Shown here: positions 16,362 to 23,549 of the stretch, one piece after another
Position numbering within the stretch: position 1 is the first letter of the stretch
Layout of the letters: each line of letters opens with the position of its first letter
The notes under the pieces: model-generated
Database searches by the model: none
The model's input: only the letters and a program-made list of their open reading frames with translations
Told to the model about the DNA's origin: nothing
Made by a program: the position numbers and the translations under genes
Assembly (NCBI GenBank): GCA_946541575.1
Contig: CAMNJQ010000039.1
Span: 1-33,831, forward strand
DNA: 33,831 nucleotides
From: an uncultured Clostridium sp.
Lineage (GTDB): Bacteria > Bacillota_I > Bacilli_A > RF39 > UBA660
Direction: 5' to 3'

Positions 16362-17318
16362 ATGTCTAAAATTAGTGTAATTGTTCCAGTTTATAACATG
16401 GAAAAATATTTAAATAAATGTCTCGATTCATTAGTTAATCAAACATTTAAAGATATAGAAATTTTAGTTATTAATGACGGAAGTACTGATAAAAGTAAAA
16501 AAATAATTGAGTCATATGCAAAAAAATATAAAAATATAAAAGCATATGATAAAGAAAATGGCGGTTTATCAGATGCTAGAAATTATGGTTTAAGAAAAGC
16601 TAGTGGAGATTATATATCATTTATCGATAGTGATGATTATATAAGTCTTGATATGTATGAAAAGATGTATGATAAAGCAATATCAAAAGATTATGATATG
16701 GTTGTATGTGATGTAAACTATATATATGAAAATAGTGATAAAACAGAGATAGTGTCATCACATATAAAAAATGATACAACTAATATAAAAGAAACAATGT
16801 TATCTATATACCCAGTTGCTTGGAATAAATTATTTAAAAAAGAACTATTTAAAACAGGAATAGAATTTAAAAAAGGAATTTGGTTTGAAGATGTTGAATT
16901 TATCTATAGAATGCTTCCATATATAAAGTCTATTGGAGTAGTAAAAGAAGCAATGTATCAATATCTTCAAAGAGAAGGATCAATTAGTAAAAGTACAGAT
17001 AAAAGGCTTTACAATTATATTGAGAATTGGAATGGTATTGTAGAGTTTTATAAAGAAAAAGGCTTGTTTGAAGAATATCATGATGAAATAGAATATTCAT
17101 ATGTTAGATATATTTATGCAACATTTATTAAGCATGCTAGTGGATTTGATAAAGATGAATTTAATAATGCTGTTAAAAAAGCAATACAAAATGTAAAAAG
17201 AGAATTTCCTAAATATAGACGTAATAAATATTTTTATAAAAGCTTAAAAGGAATATATTTATTATTATTTAATAAATTTTTAGCAAAAATAATGTATAAA
17301 CATTATAGAAAAAAATAA
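16362..17318 (+). CDS. Glycosyltransferase family 2 (EpsJ-like)
   Basis: 318 residues. The GT-A domain starts at once: ISVIVPVYNMEKYLNKCLDSL, then VINDGSTDKSKKI, KENGGLSDARNYGL and SFIDSDDYI, the metal-binding DxD region. The second half has WNKLFKKELF and WFEDVEFIYRML, the acceptor-side ED motif of this family. It should transfer a sugar from a nucleotide donor onto a lipid-linked glycan in the cytoplasm. It has its own promoter and terminator, separate from the pssD-pssE transcript just upstream, but the location argues for the same surface polymer. AGGAAGTGA upstream of the ATG is the ribosome binding site. Confidence 0.93.
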   Translation: MSKISVIVPVYNMEKYLNKCLDSLVNQTFKDIEILVINDGSTDKSKKIIESYAKKYKNIKAYDKENGGLSDARNYGLRKASGDYISFIDSDDYISLDMYEKMYDKAISKDYDMVVCDVNYIYENSDKTEIVSSHIKNDTTNIKETMLSIYPVAWNKLFKKELFKTGIEFKKGIWFEDVEFIYRMLPYIKSIGVVKEAMYQYLQREGSISKSTDKRLYNYIENWNGIVEFYKEKGLFEEYHDEIEYSYVRYIYATFIKHASGFDKDEFNNAVKKAIQNVKREFPKYRRNKYFYKSLKGIYLLLFNKFLAKIMYKHYRKK

Positions 17319-17341
17319 AATAGAGATTAATTCTCTTTTTT
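17318..17341 (+). terminator. Terminator after the GT2 gene
   Basis: AGAGA (17322-17326) with TCTCT (17332-17336), flanked by A and T residues and followed by T-rich sequence. The stem is short. Confidence 0.6.
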
Positions 17342-17395
17342 TCTTTTTTTAATTGTTATATAATTATATAGTGAATTGTAGAAAGGATTGATTGT

Positions 17396-20300
17396 ATGTA
17401 TAAAATAATGGATGGTAATGAAGCCTGCAGCTATGTTGCTTATAATTTTACAGAACTAGCAGGTATTTACCCAATAACTCCAGCTTCTCCAATGGCAGAA
17501 TATGCTGATAAATGGGCAAGTGGTGGAAAGAAAAACTTTTGGAACGATGAAGTAAAAGTCGTAGAAATGGAAAGTGAAGCAGGAGCAATAGCAACTGTTC
17601 ATGGTGCACTTCAAAACGGAGTATTAGCAACTACTTACACTGCATCTCAAGGATTATTATTAATGATTCCAAACATGTATAAAATAGCAGGAGAACTTCT
17701 TCCATGCGTAATAAATGTAGCAGCAAGAAGTTTAGCAACTCATGCATTATCTATACTAGGAGATCATCAAGATATTTATTCAACAAGAGCAACTGGATTT
17801 GCATTTTTAGCATCTAGTTCTGTTCAACAAGTAATGGATTTAACAAGTGTAGCATATTTATCAACACTTAAAGGAAGAGTACCATTTGTTAACTTCTTTG
17901 ATGGATTTAGAACAAGTCATGAATTACAAAAAATTGAATTAATAGATTTAGATAAAGTAAAAACACTAATAGATAAAAATGCATTAAAAGAATTTAGAAA
18001 AAGAGCATTATCTATTAATAATGTAACTCGTGGAACAAATGAAAATGATGATATTTATTTTCAAATATCAGAAGCTCACAACAAGTATTATGATGCACTT
18101 CCAGATATAGTTAATGAATATATGGAAAAAATATCTGAAATAACTGGAAGAGAATACAAACCATTTAATTACTACGGACCTAAAGATGCAACTAAAGTAA
18201 TAGTAGCAATGGGTTCAGGTTGTGAAACAATAAAAGAAACAATTGATAAAATTGGAAAAGGTGAAAAACTTGGATTAATAGAAGTTCACCTATATAGACC
18301 ATTTAGCTCAAAATATTTCTTAGATGTTTTACCAAAAACAGTTAAAAATATTGCTGTACTTGATAGAACAAAAGAAAGTGGAGCTCATGAACCATTATAT
18401 CTAGATGTAGTAAATATCATCAAAGAAGCTAATTTAGATATCAAAGTAATTGGAGGACGTTTTGGATTATCTAGTAAAGACACAACTCCAGAACAAATAT
18501 ATGCAGTTAATAAATTCCTTGAAAGAGAAGATAATTTCAATGGATTTACAATTGGAATTAAAGATGATGTAACTAACTTATCACTTGATCCAATTGATTT
18601 TGGATATAAATCATCAAATCATGAGATACTAATTTATGGATTTGGATCTGATGGAATGGTTAGTGTATCTAAAGATATATTAAAAATAGTAGGTAATAAT
18701 ACAAATGCCTATGCTCAAGGATATTTTGAATATGACTCTAAAAAGTCAGGTGGAGTAACAAGATGTCACTTACGTCTTGGAGATAAAGAAATAAAACAAA
18801 CATTTTATGTAAAAACACCAGCATTAGTAGTATGTACAAAAGATACATATTTAAAGAAATTTGAAATGCTTGACGATTTACAAAAGGATGGAACCTTTAT
18901 CTTAAATACTTCAAAGACAAAAGAAGAATTATTTGAATACATGACTAATCACGACAAGAAGATAATTAAAGATAAAAATATTAAATTTTATATAATTAAT
19001 GCTAATAAAGTTGCAAATGAAGTAGGACTTGGAAATAAAATTAATACAGTAATGGCAACAGTAATATTCAAAATTGGAAAATTAATTGACTTTAACTTTG
19101 CTATTAATGAAATTAAAAAATCACTTGAAACATTATTCAGTAATAAAGGAAAAGAAGTTATTGAAAAGAATGTTAAAGCAATAGATAGAGCATTAGAAAC
19201 TCTTGAATTAGTTAACAAAAATGAAATAACTACAACTGATGAAGAAGAGAAAACTGAAGAAAAAACAGTATTTGATTTAATAATTGCAAGAAAAGGAAAT
19301 GAACTTCCAGTAAGTAAATTAGAACAATATGTTGATGGAACTTTTGAAGGTGGAAGAAGTAAAGATGAAAAACGTGATATGACTGATGTTCTACCATGTT
19401 ATGATCCTGAAAAATGTATTATGTGTAATCAATGTGCTCTAGTATGTCCTCATGCAGTTATAAGACCATACTTACTTGATGAAAATGAAGAAAAGAAAGC
19501 ACCTGAGTCTTTAAAAGGAAAACTTCAAGATGCATTAGTTAAAGATCAAAATTTAAAATTCACTATCGGTGTTAATATGGATCAATGTACTGGATGTGGA
19601 TTATGTAGTAAAATTTGTCCAGGCAAAAAAGGTGAAAAAGCAATTACAATGAAACCAGTTTCTGAAGTTAAAACAGAAACAACAATTAAAGAAAGTGAAT
19701 ACTTATATAATGAAGTTAAAGAAAAGAAACCATTAAATTTAAGCACAATTAAAGGAAGTCAATTCGCAAGACCAAAAATAGAATTCCCAGGAGCTTGTGC
19801 TGGATGTGGAGAAACACCATATTTAAAATTATTAACTCAATTATTTGGTGGAGAACTTGTAATTAGCAATGCTACTGGATGTTCATCAATTTATGGTGGA
19901 AGTATACCAGCAACATCATATAGTATTCCATGGGCAAACTCATTATTTGAAGATAATGCAGAATTTGGATTTGGAATTGCTCTTGCAGATAAATTACACA
20001 AAGAAAAAATTAAAAAGATTATTTATAATAATTTAAAAGTAATTCCAGAAGAATATAAAGAAATTGTATCTTCTTATTATAAACATATGGATTATGAATC
20101 AAGTTGTTTATTATATGAATCAGTAAAGAATATTAAATTAAGAGAATTAACAGAATTAAAAGAATTTATCAAAACTAAATCATTCTGGATTGTTGGTGGA
20201 GATGGATGGGCATATGACATTGGATACAATGGACTTGACCATGTATTATCTAATAGAGAAAATGTTAATATTTTAGTGCTTGATACAGAAGTATACTCTA

Positions 20301-20812
20301 ATACAGGTGGACAATCATCTAAATCAAGTAAATTAGGAAGTGTAGCTAAATTTACTGCAACAGGTAAAACCGTAGCTAAGAAGGATTTAGCTAAAATAGC
20401 ACTTACTTATCCACATGTATATGTAGCAGCTATATCTTTAGGAGCTAATCCAATGCAAGCAATTAAAGCATTTACAGAAGCTAAAAACTATGATGGACCA
20501 TCAATAATAATTGCATACGCTCCATGTATAGCTCAAGGATTAAAGGTAGGTATGGGAGATTCTATTGGAGAAGAAAAACGTGCTACTGAAGCTGGATACT
20601 TCCCAATATTTAGAAGAAACCCAGAGACTGGTGAATTCTTACTTGATTCAAAAGCAGATTTCTCAAAATATCAAGAATTCCTTGAAGGAGAAACAAGATA
20701 TGCTTCATTATCATCAGTAAATAAAGAAGAAAAACTAAATTTATATGAACAAAATCAAAAGAACGCTGAAGGAAGATTTGCATATTATGAATCTTTAACA
20801 AAGAAAGAATAA
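17396..20812 (+). CDS. nifJ: Pyruvate:ferredoxin (flavodoxin) oxidoreductase, single-chain
   Basis: 1138 residues with the complete one-chain order. Domain I (YPITPASPMAEYADKWA) leads to the gamma-type domain (about 400-640), a ferredoxin-like domain with CIMCNQCALVCPH near residue 674 and CTGCGLCSKICPG near 730, and the TPP domain. The last has GACAGCGETPY, GDGWAYDIGY near 934 and LDTEVYSNTGGQSS. The three [4Fe-4S] cluster sites are therefore all present. It oxidises pyruvate to acetyl-CoA and CO2 and reduces ferredoxin or flavodoxin in the cytoplasm of anaerobes. It is oxygen-sensitive, so the organism is probably anaerobic. TATAAT at 17359-17364 is a likely -10 without a clear -35. Confidence 0.98.
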   Translation: MYKIMDGNEACSYVAYNFTELAGIYPITPASPMAEYADKWASGGKKNFWNDEVKVVEMESEAGAIATVHGALQNGVLATTYTASQGLLLMIPNMYKIAGELLPCVINVAARSLATHALSILGDHQDIYSTRATGFAFLASSSVQQVMDLTSVAYLSTLKGRVPFVNFFDGFRTSHELQKIELIDLDKVKTLIDKNALKEFRKRALSINNVTRGTNENDDIYFQISEAHNKYYDALPDIVNEYMEKISEITGREYKPFNYYGPKDATKVIVAMGSGCETIKETIDKIGKGEKLGLIEVHLYRPFSSKYFLDVLPKTVKNIAVLDRTKESGAHEPLYLDVVNIIKEANLDIKVIGGRFGLSSKDTTPEQIYAVNKFLEREDNFNGFTIGIKDDVTNLSLDPIDFGYKSSNHEILIYGFGSDGMVSVSKDILKIVGNNTNAYAQGYFEYDSKKSGGVTRCHLRLGDKEIKQTFYVKTPALVVCTKDTYLKKFEMLDDLQKDGTFILNTSKTKEELFEYMTNHDKKIIKDKNIKFYIINANKVANEVGLGNKINTVMATVIFKIGKLIDFNFAINEIKKSLETLFSNKGKEVIEKNVKAIDRALETLELVNKNEITTTDEEEKTEEKTVFDLIIARKGNELPVSKLEQYVDGTFEGGRSKDEKRDMTDVLPCYDPEKCIMCNQCALVCPHAVIRPYLLDENEEKKAPESLKGKLQDALVKDQNLKFTIGVNMDQCTGCGLCSKICPGKKGEKAITMKPVSEVKTETTIKESEYLYNEVKEKKPLNLSTIKGSQFARPKIEFPGACAGCGETPYLKLLTQLFGGELVISNATGCSSIYGGSIPATSYSIPWANSLFEDNAEFGFGIALADKLHKEKIKKIIYNNLKVIPEEYKEIVSSYYKHMDYESSCLLYESVKNIKLRELTELKEFIKTKSFWIVGGDGWAYDIGYNGLDHVLSNRENVNILVLDTEVYSNTGGQSSKSSKLGSVAKFTATGKTVAKKDLAKIALTYPHVYVAAISLGANPMQAIKAFTEAKNYDGPSIIIAYAPCIAQGLKVGMGDSIGEEKRATEAGYFPIFRRNPETGEFLLDSKADFSKYQEFLEGETRYASLSSVNKEEKLNLYEQNQKNAEGRFAYYESLTKKE

Positions 20813-20819
20813 AAAAAAT

Positions 20820-20842
20820 AAGGATAGCAATATCCTTTTTTT
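20820..20842 (+). terminator. Terminator after nifJ
   Basis: AAGGATA (20820-20826), a GCAA loop, TATCCTT (20831-20837) and a T run. Confidence 0.85.
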
Positions 20843-20860
20843 GATGCACAAAATCATAAG

Positions 20861-20877
20861 TTTGTCAAATTGACAAA
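20861..20877. promoter_or_regulatory. Perfect 17-bp palindrome over the -35
   Basis: TTTGTCAA, one central base, TTGACAAA. The right arm contains the -35 TTGACA (20870-20875) of the next gene. The position is ideal for a repressor. I do not recognise the regulator. Confidence 0.5.
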
Positions 20878-20897
20878 AATATCCTATTTGCTAAAAT
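20870..20897 (+). promoter_or_regulatory. Promoter of the DHH phosphoesterase gene
   Basis: TTGACA, a 16-bp spacer and TAAAAT (20892-20897), with the TGn extension at 20889-20891. Predicted start near 20904. Confidence 0.75.
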
Positions 20898-20921
20898 ATT
20901 TTCTATGGGAGATGGTTTTGT

Positions 20922-21914
20922 TTGCTAGATGTAAAAAATCTAAAAATAAATTTAGAACAAAAGATATTAAATAGTGAAAAAGTAATAATAATTCCACATC
21001 GTGAAGCAGATTTTGATGCAATTGCATCATCACTTGGGATGAGTTTAATATCAGAAAAGTTTAAGAAAGATAATCATATCTTAGTAGGAGATCCAATATA
21101 TAAATTAGATCATGGAGTGCAAACCATTATTGAACAAGAACGAGATAAGCATTCAATAATATGTCTTGAACAATATGAAGAAGAAAAAACAAATAATACA
21201 CTTAATATTCTTTGTGATGTAAATAAGCCAAAATTAACATATATAAAAGAATTTGTTAAAGAAAATTTAGTTATAATAGATCACCATGATAAAGATAATG
21301 AAACATTTGATGCATCGATTTCTCATATAGATAATACAGCATCTAGTGCTTCAGAAATAATAACTTCACTTATTTCAGCATATAAAATAAAAATACCTAC
21401 AAATATCGCAAATATCTTATTAGCAGGTATTTTATTAGACACAAATAGATTATCAAAAAATGTAACAAGCGATACAATGAGAATAGTAACAAATTTATTA
21501 GAATCAGGTGCATCAATGGAAAAAGCAGGGGACTATTTTACTGAAGATTTTAATAGTGATAGAAAAATACAAGAATTAGTTAATGAAACAAAATTTTTAA
21601 ATTATACAATTGCTATAATTCTAGGAAAAGAAGATAAAGAATATACAAAAGAGGAATTAGCAAAAGCAGCTGATTATTTACTTAAATATAAAGTAGATGC
21701 CGCATATTGTATTGGTAATATTGGAGATGGAGTAATATCAATTAGTGCAAGAAGTAAAGATTCAGTAAACGTAGGAAATGTCATGAGAGAATTAGAAGGT
21801 GGAGGAAATCAATATTCTGGAGCAACAAAACTAACAGGTACTACTATTGAAGAAGCATCACAAAGATTACGAAAAGTAATATTACCTAATCATTATATAG
21901 ATAAAAATGTATAA
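20922..21914 (+). CDS. DHH/DHHA1 phosphoesterase, GdpP-like
   Basis: 330 residues. The DHH part has IIIPHREADFDAIASSLG (residues about 21-38), ILCDVNKP and VIIDHHDKDNE (DHH near 120-122). It is followed by ASSASEIITSLI and LLAGILLDTNRLSKNVTSDT, the pattern of the GdpP phosphodiesterase that cleaves cyclic di-AMP. The DHHA1 C-terminal domain has SARSKDSVNVGNVMRELEGGGNQYSGATKL. The PAS, GGDEF-like and membrane parts of GdpP are missing, so this is a stand-alone soluble form. It may act on c-di-AMP, pApA or short oligonucleotides. The start is TTG, with GGGAGATGG (20907-20915) upstream. No in-frame ATG exists before residue 40, inside the conserved domain. Confidence 0.85.
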   Translation: MLDVKNLKINLEQKILNSEKVIIIPHREADFDAIASSLGMSLISEKFKKDNHILVGDPIYKLDHGVQTIIEQERDKHSIICLEQYEEEKTNNTLNILCDVNKPKLTYIKEFVKENLVIIDHHDKDNETFDASISHIDNTASSASEIITSLISAYKIKIPTNIANILLAGILLDTNRLSKNVTSDTMRIVTNLLESGASMEKAGDYFTEDFNSDRKIQELVNETKFLNYTIAIILGKEDKEYTKEELAKAADYLLKYKVDAAYCIGNIGDGVISISARSKDSVNVGNVMRELEGGGNQYSGATKLTGTTIEEASQRLRKVILPNHYIDKNV

Positions 21915-21957
21915 AAAGATAAGTCATCATCATCGACTTATCTTTTCTCTTTTTTTA
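21912..21957. terminator. Bidirectional terminator between DHH gene and sortase
   Basis: A perfect 12-bp stem (21914-21925 with 21935-21946) and a T-rich tail on each side. It overlaps both convergent stop codons. Confidence 0.88.
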
Positions 21958-22780
21958 TTAATTTTGCATGAAGTACAACTCTTTCAGAATCATTAAAACA
22001 TGTTGATAAAGTTAATATAACATCATTTTCATTAACAGTAGTTTCAAAATTATATGCACTTCTATCAATTAGCATTTTAGAAAAATTTAAAAAACTCTCA
22101 TTACTACTAAAATTTATTTTTAAATAATCACTAGTAGTAGGAATATGATAAATACTAAATACTTGCCATAAACTATTTTCAAATGGAGTAGATAACTTTA
22201 TAACAAAGTTATCTTTATTATTAAGCCACCCATTAGTAAGAGCGTTTTTTAAAGTTCCAAACATAGTATTATCATAGCGACCATGTGCATAAATAATATT
22301 ATTTTTATCAGATAAATCTGCTTTATTTCTATAATCAAGAAAAACCCAACCAGCAGAGTTATAAGATTTATCAAATGCATGTGTTAAATAGTAATCATTA
22401 TTGGTTGTTTGTACAAATGGATAATTAATATTTGTACCATTAATCTGAATCCATCCAGCAGCTTCAGGATTGACTTCTTTTAAATCATAAAAATCTACAT
22501 TAATTAAATTCATGTTAATATATGCCCAATAAGGATTATATTCTGGTATTTCCTCAGTAGGTTCAATTATTTCTACATTTTCATTATCATTATCAACTAG
22601 AGTAATATTAACAAGCTTAGAAATATCATTTAACTGCCTTTTAACATCATCACCATCTTTTTTCCATTCAGCAATATTATATAAAGAATATGCAATATTT
22701 ATAATACAAATAATGATGACAATAGTAATTACAACATCAATTATTCTAGCTATTATTTTTTTATTAATTTTGTGTTTCAT
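21938..22780 (-). CDS. srtB: Class B sortase
   Basis: 280 residues. One N-terminal membrane helix (about 9-32) is followed by a coil/linker and a sortase domain. The domain has GWIQINGTNINYPFVQTTNNDYYL, then IIYAHGRYDNTMFGTLKNAL with catalytic His166. It ends ILTLSTCFNDSERVVLHAKLI with Cys261 and Arg267. The order TLSTC-x5-R and the helix-rich insertion favour class B. Class B enzymes attach single proteins or pili to peptidoglycan. No gene with a recognisable sorting motif is next to it. I chose ATG 22780 because GAGG lies 5 bases upstream. A start at 22822 would precede the likely promoter (TATAAT at 22801-22796). Confidence 0.9.
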   Translation of the reverse strand: MKHKINKKIIARIIDVVITIVIIICIINIAYSLYNIAEWKKDGDDVKRQLNDISKLVNITLVDNDNENVEIIEPTEEIPEYNPYWAYINMNLINVDFYDLKEVNPEAAGWIQINGTNINYPFVQTTNNDYYLTHAFDKSYNSAGWVFLDYRNKADLSDKNNIIYAHGRYDNTMFGTLKNALTNGWLNNKDNFVIKLSTPFENSLWQVFSIYHIPTTSDYLKINFSSNESFLNFSKMLIDRSAYNFETTVNENDVILTLSTCFNDSERVVLHAKLIKKEKR

Positions 22781-22795
22781 ATGCACCTCTATTTT

Positions 22796-22801
22796 ATTAT
22801 A
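22796..22801 (-). promoter_or_regulatory. -10 of the sortase gene
   Basis: TATAAT on the minus strand, with no convincing -35. The predicted leader is only about 9 nt. Read-through from the small RNA upstream is an alternative source of transcript. Confidence 0.4.
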
Positions 22802-22823
22802 CAATAAATAAAGAAAAATCAAA

Positions 22824-22927
22824 ACACAAAAAGAAGCGCCTCCCCCTGAGAAGGCACTTCATAAAAAGAATAAAAAGGGGTTGGCTAGTGTGATACTAGC
22901 GACCAATTCGCCAATTTCGAATTGGTG
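22824..22927 (-). ncRNA. Small RNA with three hairpins (RNA 1)
   Basis: No open reading frame is present. Hairpin 1 is 9 bp (22926-22918 with 22910-22902). Hairpin 2 is 6 bp (22900-22895 with 22889-22884). A U-rich linker containing CAACCCC (about 22883-22877) follows. Hairpin 3 is a 9-bp stem (22860-22852 with 22841-22833) with one G-U pair, a ten-base loop UCUCAGGGGG and a T run, so it is the terminator. A promoter lies exactly upstream. The CCCC of the linker could pair with the GGGG of the terminal loop. I do not recognise it as 6S, SRP, tmRNA or a known riboswitch. It is about 104 nt long. Confidence 0.72.
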
Positions 22928-22933
22928 ATTCTT

Positions 22934-22962
22934 ATCTTAATCTAAAGGTCAAATTTTGTCAA
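22934..22962 (-). promoter_or_regulatory. Promoter of small RNA 1
   Basis: On the minus strand, TTGACA (22962-22957), a 17-bp spacer and TAAGAT (22939-22934). Predicted start near 22927, at the first hairpin. Confidence 0.78.
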
Positions 22963-23052
22963 GCAAAATATATTTTTTTTTATTTAAATTTACTTTTTTA
23001 GATTTTAAATATATATTTAAGTTGAAAAAAAGAAAAGAAAGGAGTATAAAAG

Positions 23053-23487
23053 TTGAAAACTGGTAGCATTTTATTTGGAATTATCGGAACAGTTGCCATT
23101 AGTTTTGCGGTAACAAATATTAGAAATTTAAAAACAAATATAACAATTGACGAATCAAAAGAAACTAAAATTGCTATTAAGGAAGAACCAAAAATTAAAA
23201 GAGAAGAATTATATGGTATTTATGTAGTTAAAAATGATAAAAATACTAAGCTTTCATTAAATAATGATGGGACTTATAGTTTAACTATTAATGTTTGTGA
23301 TAATTATATATCTTTAAATGGAGCTTATGAAATTAGGGACACTAAATTAAAACTTTATAATAGAAATTTTGACTATGATGATTTATTAGAAAATAATGAA
23401 TTATCTTTTGAACTTATCGATAAAGGGAAAATAAAATCTGAAGAATCATTAATATGCACCCCTCAAGGAACATTGTTTGAAAAATAA
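23053..23487 (+). CDS. Small N-terminally anchored protein, unknown function
   Basis: 144 residues. It has one N-terminal membrane helix or uncleaved signal (about 5-23, ILFGIIGTVAISFAVT), a charged linker, and a small beta-rich extracellular domain from about 52 (ELYGIYVVKNDKNTKLSLNNDGTYSL). That domain pattern, with LNNDGTYSL and a later NGAYEIRDTKLKL, resembles small lipocalin-like or META-type stress domains of Firmicutes, but I cannot name a family. There are two cysteines (ICT near the end and NVC in the middle). The start is TTG 23053, with GGAG 8 bases upstream. There is no nearer ATG. Confidence 0.7.
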   Translation: MKTGSILFGIIGTVAISFAVTNIRNLKTNITIDESKETKIAIKEEPKIKREELYGIYVVKNDKNTKLSLNNDGTYSLTINVCDNYISLNGAYEIRDTKLKLYNRNFDYDDLLENNELSFELIDKGKIKSEESLICTPQGTLFEK

Positions 23488-23498
23488 CAATGTTTTTT
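23469..23498 (+). terminator. Terminator containing the stop codon of the 23053 gene
   Basis: A perfect 9-bp stem (23469-23477 with 23486-23494) and a T run. The TAA (23485-23487) straddles the loop and the 3' arm. Confidence 0.85.
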
Positions 23499-23519
23499 CT
23501 TTCAAAAAAAAGACAAATA

Positions 23520-23528
23520 TGGTATAAT
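23520..23528 (+). promoter_or_regulatory. Extended -10 promoter of recG
   Basis: TGGTATAAT fits TGnTATAAT exactly. The predicted start near 23535 excludes a start codon at 23490. Confidence 0.65.
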
Positions 23529-23549
23529 ACACAGCAGGAAGTGAGTATT

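Noticed and set aside
22781-22822. Longer N-terminus of the sortase
   Set aside because: It would cover the GAGG site and the likely -10 box; ATG 22780 has correct spacing.
23490-23549. Longer N-terminus of RecG
   Set aside because: The extended -10 promoter lies within it, and homologues start at the SKVKGIGPKT segment.
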